DNA from: Ischnura elegans
Taxonomy: Eukaryota; Arthropoda; Insecta; Odonata; Coenagrionidae
Assembly (NCBI RefSeq): GCF_921293095.1
Contig: NC_060248.1
Span: forward strand, 11,302,744-11,366,743
DNA: 64,000 nucleotides
Direction: 5' to 3'
Part shown: piece by piece, positions 48,226 through 62,500 of the stretch
Layout: each line of letters starts with the position of its first letter
Numbering within the stretch: the stretch's first letter is position 1
The notes under the pieces: generated by a model
The model's database searches: none
What the model was told of the DNA's origin: nothing
What the model saw: only the letters and a program-made list of their open reading frames with translations
Program-made: the position numbers and the translations under genes

Positions 48226-49479
48226 GGAAACTGCAGGAAAAACACTCTTATACATACTTTTGACTTTTTCTTAATGAAAATGATGACCATAGACACTTAA
48301 TTGTCCCACATTCAATAATGTCCGTAGGTCAGTGGTGGACTAACAGGTTGGAATCTCTCCCAGGGTCGGAGGCCCCAGCTGGCGTCGGGGAATCCTAGTC
48401 TCTCTCAGTAATTTCCATTTTCCTTGGACCCTGTAAGTAAGTGAGCTGTAAAATGAAAGAACATGCAAGACCCCTTCAGTGGTTATGGCCCATCTATCTT
48501 TCATGTCACTCTTGCCAACGTTCTAACCAGGTAGTAATAAGATATGCTGGAGATGGGGACCCCATCTCTCTCCCTTCTCAGTTTAATTTTAGCATTTGTT
48601 TTTTTGAAGAGGATATGCTCATTGGGACCCTTGAGTAACCGGCCCACCCCTATTGTAAATGCTTAGTTGCTCCATATAATTTTTTTACATTTCAATAATG
48701 TAGTTTTACTTAATGTGGAACAGCTAAGATTCTATGTTCATTATTTCAATCCAAAAGCAATTCCTAAAAGTTGATGTGTAAGAATACAGTGAATTGCATC
48801 TCTCCTATTACCTGCTTTCCTTGTCCCCTCCTATCTGAATGGCCAAAAATGCCTATCTCTTGTGAGTGATAATTATCGACCCTGTCCTCTTACCCTCTTT
48901 TCTGGCCAACCCTTGCTAATTAAGGGTTGCATTTCATCTCCATGAGTTGCAAACTTTATTTTTTCCAACAGTCTTCAATATGCTCTTATTGACACCCTTG
49001 AAGTTGGTAGATATGAGCTGATTTCATTCATGTTTGGCATAGAGCCAATGAAAAATTATGAAAAATATCAATAAAATACCTTTTTAAAATTAGCTTTGCT
49101 CTTTCTAAATTTCATTCAATGATTAGAGGTTTCATTAATCCATCACCTAATTACGAGTGTCCTCCCCATGGAACATAAAAAAATGCAGTGGGGGATATAA
49201 TGAGGATATACTTATTGCACCCTCTCTTGTTACCATTAAATCTATACTATGCACAAGATCTTCTTTTTCTTCCTTGGTGCCAACTCCACCTAAGCAATGG
49301 GGTTGTGGTCCCTTCTCTCTTCCAAAGGATACCTGCTGCTGGCAGAACATAATCCTCCAAAGAATAAGCTAACAGAGGGTCTGGTTTTCTTCGAATGTTC
49401 ATGTCAGCATTGCTCACGTTCCCAATGGCCTCCTTCAACATTTTGTGGTGAAACTCGCTCACTGTCTGTCGCCATGAAT

Positions 49480-49918
49480 CAGGCCTGGAACTAGGGTGGG
49501 GGAGAGGGGGAATGTGTCCGGGCGGCAGATTTAAGGGGGTGGCAAAATTTCAAACTTTATCTAAAAAAGTTACTTATTTTTGTTGGAAGATTTTCGCAGC
49601 TTCTTTTATCAAGGTCGTTAGTTTCTTTCAGAAAATGTTACCATTGCAGCATTTACCAAAAGGAACTAACTTGATAAGTCACTTATTTTTTAAATTTAAA
49701 TTACTAAACAATAATTATTAATTTATAAATTATTAAACAACAAGACAAATAAAACTTCTTAACGAAGAACATTTGTTGAATAATTTCAACAACAGCATCT
49801 CAAGAAAATAGTTTACGGATGTACATGTTATATTTTAGTGGTTGAGGGAGTGAGAGGGGATCAGAGGAGAGGGAACTGATCTTTGCCTCCCCTGACAAAA
49901 CTCCTATTTCCGGCCCTG
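49480..49918. mobile_element. hAT MITE (CAGGGCCGGAAATAGG family) with near-perfect TSD
   Basis: 439 bp. Termini are CAGGCCTGGAACTAGG and, inverted, CAGGGCCGGAAATAGG. The flanks CCATGAAT (49472-49479) and CCATGAAA (49919-49926) match at 7 of 8. No coding content. Confidence 0.82.
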
Positions 49919-49926
49919 CCATGAAA

Positions 49927-52900
49927 CCAAGGGCCAATAAGATTTCCTAGCCAGTTTATATGCCATCTTCATCATCAGTTTGGTTTCCTCTCTCCGTGCA
50001 TACCTCCTGAGTGGATGTCCACCTTTGCTGATATCCAAAAAGTGGTCCCATGTGATCGTGCTTTGAAGCTAAATCACTGCTAATCATAGATAGATTTGAT
50101 TGATCACTGTGGGAACAATTTATATATGCATATTTATATTCATTTCCTAATTAATTTTGTCATGTTATTGAGGTTCTAATCAATCAAAATGTTAATAATT
50201 ATTGGGAAGCATTTACATATTGTATAAATAAGTAACTTTGTGAACCTGGAAAAATAATTTAAAGCATTACGTTTTGGTGTGTTTCTTACAATTGAGGAAG
50301 CAGAACATTGAAAATATAAATTAATAAAGAAATAGTAGAATGGAAATATTGTGAGGAAAGCTAGATGTGGATTGGTGTGTGATCTAAACTGTATATTATT
50401 GCATCTTTTCCCCTCTCAGGAGTATGCACAAAAACATTTTAAAAACAAACTTGCAGGCAATATAGGGTGCGTATACCATGTAAGAAAATATTTACGTACA
50501 TGTTTGGGAAATACTTCCAAATTTTTACTGAACCTAAAATGTAACTTACATATGAGTGGAAATTTGAAATTATATAACTTTCGTAGTGAAGTCCGAGGGT
50601 TAAATAGTCACGGTTTCTATTCCATTCATGTTCAGCATGGTTTTGTTGTTGTTGAAGATGGTTGGTTTTGTTGACAGAATTCAGTTGAAGATGTTCTTAT
50701 GAAATCATTGGTTACCCATAATGATTACATTGCAATAAACATTTCAATTACTTAATCAAAAATGTATTTTTTGTCATCTAAGATACTATTACTAGCTACT
50801 TGTATAAGCTTAGTAAGATTATCTAAGTATTAGGACCCCTGTAACATTGAAAGTACTATTCAAATGGTCATATAGACATATTTATTACAAATTATTCTCA
50901 ATATACAGTCATATTACTACAGATAGGACTACAAAAACTATCCACATTCTTCATTAAATAACATGAATGATACATTTTAATAGCTTATACAAATATTTGG
51001 TTAATACTAAAAAAAATATACATTAGTATGCATAGCTAAACCTTACTTGGTCACCATGATTAGCTTAAAATTCACAAGTACAAGTTAAAATGAGCAGCTG
51101 AAAACATGGCCCCCTCCATTTCTTTGCTGATAGGTAATTTATATATACATTAATAGCTGGAGTGAAATGTTTTCAGAGCTACATTAGAAGAAAACAATTA
51201 CCTAGTTACAATCCTCCAGTATTTATTATACGCCTACCTTTTGCTGGAACAGTTAAACATGATTGGTAAATCTTATGTACACACATATCACCAGTTAGGG
51301 TTTCCATTGATTGTTCAATAGATGATAAGCTCATTGATTGCAGTTCATATGCCACTTTCTCATTATCTAATTACTGAATCATATTGAATTAAATGAATCC
51401 ATAACCTTGACAATGCAATGTTCAATTACACTAACTGAGCATTATAAAATATTTACTTTAATGTGTCCCATGTAAAGTCTATGTCCAACATTTTTGTAAC
51501 TTCATTGGAGTATATTTTCTGTTTCTAAAAATTAGTATGGAATTGAATTGGCATTGAATGATATTTTTAATAGTAACCACAATTATGATTATAAGAAAGT
51601 TTAAAAAATGATTTAGAAATAAAGTTTTTTGCTCCAAAACTTTTTAAGTGGATGCTGACAATTTTATAGTGATAAAGTATTCAAGAGTAAAACCTCCTAC
51701 TAGATTTACATAGGAAAAATTGTCTTACCTATAGCTTTTACTTATGTTTTTCTTCTAGGAGAAGTTCAACACATGTGTTCCATATCAAAATAAAATGTAG
51801 CCTTAACTGCTTCCAAAATCTTAGAATGCTTGGAATTCAAAATCCAATTTGTTTGAAACCGTAGGTCAATTTTTTCCATATGATGGGAAGAATGGGCATC
51901 ACATTGCTGATTCAAATGAAATTTTAAATCTAGCACAGCAAGGTATGCTTGGATAAATGCTCTCTTTGGTATGGCTTATCTCCAGTTCTTGCCCACTTTA
52001 TGCCTGGCAAAGGTCTCCCTGTTTAAAATGATAAGGGATTTGATTCTGTTTTCATGCTATTAAAAAATAAATATGTAATCATGTACTATATTATAATAAC
52101 TTACAAATTGATAAAATGCAATTAAAATTTTATGAGAAATATTTAGGAAGTTGAAATAATATATGAGAACTAGAAAAATTAGAATAAGTTCATACTTATA
52201 TGTAAAGAATTAGAAAAAAATAGTGAAATTAGAATTATAATTAGCTACATTTGGACAAATTTTTGCACGATGAACAGAAAAATGGACATTCAAATTCAGA
52301 AATTATATGACAGGAACGTTCATAGCATATTAAAGAAAACTTCTGAAATGGTCCGAATTCATTTGTTTTTGGTAATTGAAATTACATAATTATGTAATTG
52401 TATTTTGATTGCAAAAAATTGCATGCTTCAATTTCAATCAATATGCATTTTTAAGGGTATTATTTGAGTGATAAATTTCATTAAGATAGACACCTTGTGA
52501 AATTAAAATTTTGTGAACGAGTTTCATTAAAAAGTTATGACATACATGTTTGATGATGATTCATAAAAAGGAATATATACCTATGTGCTTATTACCGAAT
52601 CATGAAATTAAATATTTAATCGCAAACAAGAAGTAAATTGTTTTAAATTTTAAAACGAGATACAAAATGAATATGCGGACTTGATTGAACTTAAAAAAAT
52701 AATCATAGCAGTATCACAAAAATTACTAAAAAGGAATAGCTAAAACAAATTTCAGCATCAGTAACAGTAAGCTGTGGAATAACTGTAACTAAATTTTCGT
52801 TGACTTAAAAATAGTGAAAAAATAAAAACTTCAATGGCCACAGAAAAAAAATCCCCTAGACCATGAATCAATCCGTAGAACTTTGGTTCTTTGGGCCCCT

Positions 52901-53211
52901 GGTGCAAACCACTGCACTATCTAGGTTCCTCAGTTCACATGAAAATTTACCAAGCTTCATGGTGATTGGTTGTTTGGTTTTTAAGGTCCATTGAGGATGG
53001 TAACTCAATTAGGAAAGATAAGCTTCCGTGAAGGCCCTACCAAAGTTGAACCCCATACCAGGGCTAAAGCTGCTCTTGGTTGTGGAATATTTAAATCCTG
53101 CCATCTGAACTGCCAATAAATTCATCTTAATTGGTCATTAAAAGAAATTCAATGTAAAAGAGCCTAATTTTTTTCATGGTAATTTTCCACTGTTATTCAT
53201 ACTCGCTCATT
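49927..53211. other. AT-rich intergenic DNA without recognised gene
   Basis: Strongly AT-rich with no TE boundary that I can define. The open frame at 50351-50674 has no recognisable motif and no splice or start context to support it. A tRNA-like degraded segment near 52890-52940 ('gcccctggtgcaaaccactgca') may be an old SINE. Confidence 0.4.
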
Positions 53212-53432
53212 CAGCAATTCAACCTGAAGATTTAGTTAGGCAAGGGTAGAGCTAACCTCAAACTAAGCTACAGGATTGTGCATTTGTGTAGCTTGGTGAA
53301 TCCAGTTAATTTCCTAGGGACATCTCGTACTTGGAGGTTTTTTTTTAAGGGGTGTTCAATAGCTTCACCCTGGATTTGAAGACAAGACGTGGCCAAGCCC
53401 TTTTCTCACTAAGCTACCAAACTCTCCCTCCC
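53212..53432 (-). repeat. tRNA-derived SINE, diverged copy
   Basis: In order it shares 'caagggtagagctaacctcaaactaagc', 'tcgtacttggaggttttttt.aaggggtgtt.aa.agcttcaccc' and a terminal 'ctcactaagctaccaaactctccc' with 3795-4021. Read on the minus strand, it opens with the tRNA-like head. The B-box region is mutated ('gatttgaagacaag'). Confidence 0.55.
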
Positions 53433-56109
53433 TTGTTATTCATGTAGCAGGATTCAACAATTACTGCCAAAAGTGGCTTCAACACTGGATTTGGGTTCAT
53501 CTTCTGAAATGGCTTCTTGGAAGCCCATATTCCCTCATGTTGCCATCTTGGATTGACCTTGAGAGCCAAACAACGGTACACCTCAAGTTATCCTCGCTGT
53601 GTTGTGGGTGTGATTTTCAATTTGCTGCCATCATGGGTATCACATATTGAAAATTTGAACAACAGATTACACACCCCAGGTAACTGATCATACAAATGAT
53701 CACAGTTTTAAATTAAGGATTGGGTACACAAGATTATGAATCATACTTGAAGTGCATTGGAACATGAATGGAGAAAGGCAATCATAATAATAAAAGAGGA
53801 AAATATTTCAAGTTTTTTGGAACTCATATCATCTTCGTGTACATCTTTGAAGTAAAGTTCCAGCACACCTATTGAAGTTCTTAGTTGGGCTTGAAATAGA
53901 GTGATTAAAGAGAAAATGGCTGATATGCATTGAGGGAAAATAGTTCACAGTCATTAATTACTGTAGTTTACCTAGAACTATAAAGATGATATATGTACAC
54001 AGGGTATGCTGGGAAATAACTGTGACTGTTCATCAAATTACTACAGTGAGTGGTACATACATACACATGTGTTGCAGATCATCATAAAAGAATTTATTTC
54101 TGAGCGTGTGTACCATTATTATTCTCAAAAAGACTATTGACCCATGAATATTTCCAGAAGTATGAAGAATATTTTACCTTATGTATGCTATATGTTATAA
54201 AAATATATTATGAACCTTTAAAAAACTATTATTAGCATTGTTCACAAAAAATAGGAAACTTTTGAAGTCATGAAAGAAGTGACAGCAGTATAAGTCTGAG
54301 TCGGCTTTGAGTATGCTGAGAATTAAAAAAATATATCTTCTTTTGACTGAGGATATGACTTTATATCATGCAAATTTTTTATCCCATCCCAGTCTTATTG
54401 AGAATAATATGTATAGTATTGAAACCAGTTACTTACAGTATGTATTTACATGATGTCAATAATTTGACTGTACATTGCTTTTTCAATTTGACAATCAAAC
54501 TTCAAGATAGTGTAAAACTAATTTCAGTATTCATTGCACAGATAATAGAGTCACTGAAATAAATTGTCCAGTATATAAAAAAAGACTTGCCCCATATTGC
54601 GCAGAAATGGGTACAAAAGTTTTTATAAGTACAGTTTTCCCTTGTGGTAGAAAGTCTGAATGATTGAATGAGTCTATGTTTTAAATAACTTTTGTCTTAC
54701 TTAGAATACCATGATCCAGAATACCTATTTATTCACCATCCTGGGTATTTAGAAAATACATATTACCATCCCTTCCTCCTCGTAAAATTGAGCTGAATAT
54801 TCCTTGAAGCAGTATTAAGTGTCTTTCTAGTTGAGGGATTCTGCCATGGCAAAACTCAAATGTTGATCTCCCTTACATTGATTTGCATCAACACATGGAC
54901 TGAGAGGCATAAATATCAATGAGGCCTCTATTTTCATGACTAAAGCTCATTCATCAGCTCGCTAAGTCATTTTCATTGTAAATTAAGTACAAACCTAATT
55001 GCAAAGTAAAATTGTAAAAGAAGAAATGATCAAAAATCAAAATGGCGTAATTCTTAGAGGCTATTTGACGTCAATGGCAGGAAAATAATAATTTTGTATA
55101 TTTGGGTCATGCATACACTATTCTAAAACTGTTCTAGAAATGTAAAAAATATAGATTTCCTGCATTTCTCTCTATTCAAGTTCCCCTGCTTCATGGGATA
55201 GCATTCATTTTGAAATAATACACATCTCTCTTTGCCACAGTTGGTTGAAAAATCAACCAATTTTCATCGCATTAAATATTCTAACTGCATATCACAAGTA
55301 ATGGAGTAAAAACTTGAGCTAAGCCCCCTTAGGCTGGCTAGAGGTGTCTCTGTTGCAGCCAGCCAAAGGTGGACACGAGTTATTTAAGTACATATACTTA
55401 AAAGTTAGCTCTATCAATACCAAGGAAGGTACTCAAGTTTAAAGAATAAACTCAAAGATAACTTCCCCCTGTAAACATAATTTCTAAAATACATCCTGAT
55501 AAAATCAGTAAGCATTCTGATCATAACTATGCTTCCACCCTATTGGAGATTACCCTGCACAGTTCAATTAATGCAAGACTCTGGATCACTGGGCCAAATA
55601 ACATTATACTCTCAGCTAACTATGCATGGTGTTTAGGATGGACGTCTGCTTAGGGAAGTAAGATGGGTCCTTTAGAATTTACAATTAGGAAAGAATTTAA
55701 ATGTTGCGGTTACTTTATATGCCTATAGCATCAAAATGACACTCACTTATGTGTAAGAAATTTTCCTTTTATATGTCTTGGTACTTTCTTGACTATAAAC
55801 CCTCACTAAAGAACCTTAACCAGTTCTGATACTGCTTCAATTTTAACTACAGCAAGGCCATGACCAACATTAGGAAGGGTTTATTTTGAGGGAGATGAAT
55901 TGGAGGGAGGTTCTTTAAAAATGTGCTCTTAAAAATTTAGGGGGATTTGAATTCCTTACCTCTCCTAATGGCTACAGCCTTGAAATACATTCCTTGCTCT
56001 CTGTAAAAGAACTTAGGGTACAAATATTTTTTAGACCATGTAAAGAATTTGTATGCACCTTTGATAATATGGTAAGGACATATGCAATTGGAATTTATGT
56101 GGAGGTGGC
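53433..56109. other. intergenic DNA / 3' flank of the GPCR gene
   Basis: AT-rich DNA with no recognisable gene or element. Its right part should contain the 3'UTR of the minus-strand GPCR gene; no canonical signal was identified with confidence. Confidence 0.35.
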
Positions 56110-56513
56110 TTAGTCAACATCGACCACCATTATTGTGCCTGAGCCAAGCCTACTCAACGGGAGGACTTCTGTTCGAGCCGTTGCAGCATAACTACTACCA
56201 ACCTCAAAATCTTCGTATTCTGTGGCCATAGCACTCCTCGGGCCGTTGGCATTGTGACGGAGGGTGCTTCTGAAGAGCGACTTGTAGTAGGAGCTGCCTC
56301 GGCTGTGGCCGGTGGTCGTCGACGCGTTCCTCGTCGAGTGTCCTCCCCTTTGCCTGCCCTTCAACCAACCCGTCATTCGCCAGCCACCCTTCTTGATACG
56401 AGTGCTTTTATCCATCAAACTCCCATTCACTCTCCTTCCAACTTGAGCTCTATCTCGTGGCCTATGCCTCCACCAGAAGCAGAAGGTTCGACGGAATTCT
56501 TTCCGAAACTTTC
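56110..56513 (-). CDS. terminal coding exon of a class A GPCR, orexin/allatotropin receptor-like
   Basis: After acceptor CACTTCAG the frame runs from the second base of a codon (x|GA) for 133 codons to a stop (TAG at 56112-56110). It opens GKFRKEFRRTFCFWW, the amphipathic helix 8 after transmembrane helix 7, with a cysteine that could be palmitoylated. Orexin receptors and insect allatotropin receptors have SGKFR-(E/K)xF at this place, and a phase-1 intron through that Gly would fit. The rest is a basic, Ser/Thr/Arg-rich cytosolic tail with many phosphorylatable sites. The seven-helix core is not in this window as far as I can see. Another peptide GPCR is possible. Confidence 0.6.
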
Positions 56514-59500
56514 CTGAAGTGGATAAAAATGAGAAAAGTAAAGTATGCAATGAATGATTCTAGATTTTAAGTAATTCAAACCTAATTACTGCACTCGTGA
56601 AAAATGAGATGATTTTTTTGGGATGAGTTGGGAATGAATTTTTCTTTTGGGTTGCAAATAATTGTACTATAAAGCTATCAGTAAATGAGCATTAATTCTC
56701 ATCAGTTATTACCTTCCATTCAAAAATCATACTTTGAACTGAACTACACTATGATAATAATTGAAACCATATCTGATGGTGAGAAGTGGTGGAACAGTGG
56801 AATGAACCATGCTAAGTGGAATAAGAAACAGCAAATGGCCATCAAAAATAATAGCCCTATGTTTTTTTCCAAATTAATGAATTCTATTCCATAGGGCCCA
56901 TTGTTCATTCCAATTGTGTTTAAGTATAGATAGAAATACCGACTTCGATCATTTCAGGATCGATGCAAACCACTTTGGCTGTGTGTATATTGGGTTGCGT
57001 AAATCTAGGCATTTCTGACAAGCGAGGCCAATTGTGTGCAATGCTCCAATGAGCCTGCTCAGCAATTTTATTCTCTTGTCAATTGTGATAGAGTTTGAAG
57101 AATTAAGCATCTTATATATTTATGTTTTTCAACCCATTGATGACTTCTCAAGATATTTGGGACGAAAAATAAACGGCCTTAGCCCTTTTGCAGCTGAGTC
57201 AATGATGTCAAAAAATGGATGCACCTAAGATTGTAAAACTATCGTTAGCACTCCAATAGGATGTTCAGTATTTATTATTGTCGTAATCATTGATTAAACA
57301 CAGCAAAATAATTATTTAAGGGATAAATGCATGAATGTCATAATTGCTTTGAATTTAAAGTAGATAAAATTATGTCAGCATATACTACTTTATTAGGCAT
57401 TTTTCCACATGAAATCCACACAGTACACAAAACAGCACATATTTGTGTCATGTAGTCCTTAACATTTTTGATATGGTTACGAGATGTTAGACAATGGAGA
57501 TACCGAATAAAAAAGTGCTGTATAGCACTCTGCTCTCCAAATTAGTGGCCACCAATCCATACTATTTGCAAGCATAAAAAATGATTCATTTCATGAAAAA
57601 ACATTTTCCATTCAAGTATGACAATTTTTAAATTTCTCTTATCAGTGAAGTTGGAGCAATACCCATGACTGGATATTATTTTAATGAAAGTCTTCCAAAT
57701 CAAGTTTGGTAAACACTTCCTATAGGTTATTGATATTACAAGCGCACAATTTCCCGAACTATAGGCTGGCAAATTATCCATATGAATATGGTTTCTTCAG
57801 CTAGTAACATATTTAAAAAATCTATCCTAACACTTACAAGAAAATTCTCAGTATTAATTTCTCCTTTAGGTAACTGTTTAAAAATTCTGTAAAATAAATT
57901 TATCTTCTAAATCATGAATCCATGAAAACTGTATCTGAAAATGATTATGCTAGAGAAATACACATATATATGTATTTTATTTATCTGGAGACGGAGATCA
58001 GACCTCAAATAAAAATTTTCTGACTGATATCTTGTTCCAGCCTAAAAGTTGTACATCCACAAAATAGGCAACATGAATTTCATGAGAATATTCAACCACA
58101 TAGGAAAGTAATATGTGCATACAATACAAATAATACAGCTATATATGTTATCTTTTATAGGTACATATTGAAAAAAAATTCACCAAGGAGATACATCCTT
58201 AGAAATGACTATTTGAAAAGAAATATTTTCACTATGCAATATTTTTGAATTTATATGAAAAAAAGCTAAAAAGCTTATAAGTTATAATTAATTGTTATTT
58301 GAAGTAAAAAAAAACTATCATGACTTTAAATGAAAAATTCTATTTTTACTAAAATTTTTGCAATGAGTAGGGCCACTCTGGTTACCTTATTTGAGCTGCT
58401 TCTACATCTATTTATTAGGATATAGGATCTATAGGACACCTAGCTTAAAGGACATAATGGTCTGAGGATGAAAATCCTCAGAGGAAAAATTGGTGGGAAG
58501 AATGGTAAAGAAAGGCATCAGATTAAATGCATAAATGAGGTGATGTATAAGGCAGTACAAGAAAAATAATAAATATGCATGAAAATATGAAAGGCTTAGC
58601 TGCTCAGAAAATTAAGTTTAGATCTGTACAAACTCATCCAAGGATTTTTGGACAATTACGAGGCCCCTACCCACAGCCATTGGCACAGGAAAAGTGAAGG
58701 TGTAAAATTCTGCTGAGATGAACAAGGGTTTTGATGGTGGACCCTTTGCGATGCAAGGCCTTACCCATTTGGACCTATGAAACCTGCACTGAAATGCATT
58801 CAATGCATCCCTGTTTTTATAAGCCTTCACTATGTACGTTAGTTATTTAAAAATATTTGTTTTTTTTTTCTATTGCATACGTATCAAAAGTAATTAAAAC
58901 TCATTTATATCATTTGGATATCTTAATCATATCATCTCAGTTAAAGAGAAAATGTATATTAACAGGGAAAGGGCACAACTCAAATATCTGCGGTGGTGCT
59001 CATAAATTATATTTGGAATTGCCAAACTAATACAATGCTCAAATAGTGGAGCTACCATTTTTGGAGTGTCAAAAACCATGATCATGAAAAACAAAAAATA
59101 TGATTTCATACAATGCCATTTAAAAAATTGTGCTGAGAGAGTGAATTGCTGAAGATATTGAGAAAATGTAGAAATAAATTTCCTTTCATATCCAGTTTAT
59201 TTGATAACTACCAATCAAGTAATTTTCGAAATGCAACACTTCATTCTTGGGTATCCAGACTTTTTTTCAAAGACAGTGTAGTAGTACAAACTCACCAGTA
59301 ACCGATGACCTTAATCAGTTGGTGGAGATAAGCTGTCAGCAAAAACTTATGGAGAATATATGAATTAGAGGAACAGAAATTTTTCCAAATGTTGATGAGA
59401 AAATCCATTAATTACACTTCAATATGTAGTCGGTAGGTATGCATATTGTTATGACTAAGTATGAAGCATTATTTCCCTTAGCTAAAGATAATGAGACATA

Positions 59501-62500
59501 ATAAGAATACTACAAAAGTTTCCAATACTTCGTAAAGTAATCCTGTAAAGCAACCAAGAAAGGAAAAAATAATGAAGAGCTCTGGCTCTAAAAAAATATG
59601 AAAACAGCACAGTGTCAACAGTCACAAAGCAGAATGAAACCTCAAATAATTGCATAGATAATTCCTTGGAAGCACAAAATTTAATACTAGGATTAAACAT
59701 CTTACAATTAATGAGGACACAAGAGATAAAATAATGGATAAAAATATTCAGGTCGAATAACACTGAGTTTTCTTAGAACATATGTACTTTTAAGGTGTTT
59801 CAACAAGAATCCACTTAGAGAAATAAAAAATAAATCAAAATCATGTCACTTATGTTTTAAAATGCGTATACCCATAAATTTAGAATATTTTAACCACACT
59901 TTAGAAATAATATTTTCAATAATTGATGTACAATAAAAGAAGTGAAACGATTTTTGTAGAGTTAAGGAACCAAGGCAATCTTAAACATATTTGTAAAACA
60001 GTGAAAAATTCTAAAACCTAAGGTCTGCCTGTACAGGAAGGCATTGTTGGCAGGTTTAACTCCTAAACAATTTCAATTTTGCATAGGCTTATCTGTATTT
60101 AGCAAAAGCAAGCCAGATTCTCAACTACAATTTTTTTCAACTTAATCCATTTCTCAGAGATAATTCCCCTTTCTTAAAGCATTGGCAGCTCGTCACCTTT
60201 GAGAAGAGAGAAGTACCTACTGGCCTGATTCTCTTCATGGTAGAGCTTTTTCTGCCCCTCTTATCCTCCTTTCTCATAAGTTAATCAAATAACAGTCATG
60301 CAGCAATATTTTTTTGTAATTTCAGCATGTTATGATGATATAATACGCTTGTTGTTGTACATCGGATTCTTAGTGAGGATTATGGTTTATCACTTTGAAT
60401 AAGACCCATATAATCTTTGGTATTCCATCTAGTAAATGGTATTTCCAACAAACTGAAAAGTGATGAAATAAGATAATGGCTTTCGCCTCACAAAGCTGAA
60501 TTTCGTAAAGCATGCACAAATTCACATATTCCTCTGGAGGAACATGAATTTGTGCGTGGGTATGGAAGGATTCCCACAGGCAATGCTAACAGTGATGCAA
60601 AATTGAGCTGATGATGTGTTAGGGAGGCACTATCAAAAGCACGTCACACAGCAGGTAGAAGCCATGGCTACACTGACAATGCTTCTCGGGCTAACACGTT
60701 CATTCCACCATTTTCCCCTCCATATAACCTCACTCCCACGTGAAATGGCGGAGCAGGGCTCTTCTTGTGATGAGGCAACTTAAAAGTTACCGATTGGTCG
60801 GCAGAGCCCCATTGGACAACTCTTTGCTACTTATGATGATAATTGACATTCTCTAATACTCTGTCAAAATACAGGTGATGCAGCACTTCATTCACTTCAC
60901 AGGACAAGCTGCCACTGACATTAGTTACCCCTTACCATCCTTTTAAGCTCATGTTTTCATTATCTAGTGGAAACCAGTTTGGCCAAGCTCATTGCAGTAA
61001 TATACATCTTAATACTTGCAACCATTATTTTTTAACCAAAATGAAATTGTGGTATAATTTAAAGGACTTTTGTTATGAGTAAGAAAATATTTCTGTCAGG
61101 AATACATATTAAATGAAGATTTCACAAAATGTAGTCCACTTAAAATAATGCAGATTTTGGTGAAAAAAACGTAAAAAATTGAAAAGATTAAACTTTGGAA
61201 TGACTGCATAGTCATGAATATGTACTCTTAAAACAGCCAAGTGAAGAACAACACACTTGATACAAAATTTTAGTTTACATAAATTCAGAGAGACATTAAT
61301 TTTTGCTTTCAACAACCTCAGTATGTATATATTTCTCAGCATTTTTTGTGATTGATTAGCACAAGTGAGCAGTAAATTGTAGTGGTATACGACTTGAAAT
61401 TCAAAATCACAATAAACATTGTCAACTGCACTACATTTGGAGCATAATTTTTGAGCAAAATATAAAACTTTTAGGTCTTCAGGACACACCAACTTGATTA
61501 CAATATGCTCAATCAAACACCATGCTTACTCATGTAAAGGCTGAACCCATGAATTACTAATTTATAAACAAAATTATTTGGTGAAGAATGTAATGGGATC
61601 CTAATGCACTAACTGCAGTATTATAACAGTAGCAATGCCATCACAGCTCAGTATCATAGGAATACTATGGACACCAGGTAAAAGTTTTGCTTTTTAATCT
61701 TTACTTTCCACTGCACCAACTGTCAGCAAAGCATTTTCTCATCGAACAACTGTAATTTTTTTAGTGAAAGCAGTAAAATGAATGCCAGCATGCACAAAGG
61801 TGACCCGTTAAAAAATTGTATAAGCAATCACAAAGCTTTAAAGTGGACTTAAAAATTAGGTTGATCTTCAGGACAGCAGAATGTACGTCTACTGTTCAGA
61901 GTGAACTAAGTAATCGGACACATGTGCAACAATGATGTGGACGTGTTATTAAAAATGCTAGATTGGAGATGGGAAGGAAACAAATTAAATTTCCCCAAAA
62001 TAGTGTTTTCAGTTATGTGAGAAGTTAAAGATGAATTTTTAGCTATCTCAGCAAAATTATATGTTGCCACGCTCCCACCAAATCTTATTTTCTTCCATAA
62101 TTTTGTTTTCTTTTTACGATATTGTGAGTCTCATCACTAAAACTTCATGCACATTATGTACATACCAAATAACAGAAAATATTCTTACTATACATAGAAA
62201 AACCTTTGATTTATAATCGATGATGCGATTTTAGCCAAATATGAGGTCGTCAGCCAGGGACACTGAATTTCTGGACAAGTTAAATAACCACAAGTCTGGA
62301 TAATGGATATTGCACTGTGTTATAATCTTGTTTGACAGTGATTGATGCTTCTTCAAAATTATTCCAGTAACACTTTGGAGTTATATCTTTTCAAAATTTC
62401 ATCCATGTTTTTTATTTATTTATCCTCGAAGAGGATTACCATTGCATAGTTTTCTCTTTTCTTTGAGGGAAAGCCACAAGTGAGCCACTTCCAATAAAAA

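Noticed and set aside
48330-48656. Possible hAT MITE (CAGTGGTGGACT start, CCGGCCCACCCCTATTG end)
   Set aside because: The terminal match is poor and the flanking octamers (CCGTAGGT, TAAATGCT) differ.
50351-50674. 107-codon plus-strand open frame
   Set aside because: No recognisable motif; composition like the surrounding AT-rich DNA.
58618-58830. 70-codon minus-strand open frame as a possible GPCR exon
   Set aside because: No transmembrane stretch or family motif; only a weak donor-like GTAAGG inside.
60512-60558. Short hairpin around 'cacaaattca...gaatttgtg'
   Set aside because: Too short and imperfect to call an element; no associated structure around it.
61109-61516. 135-codon minus-strand open frame
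   Set aside because: Tested as a GPCR exon because of its hydrophobic and Cys content, but there is no transmembrane pattern with class A motifs and no clear splice sites.
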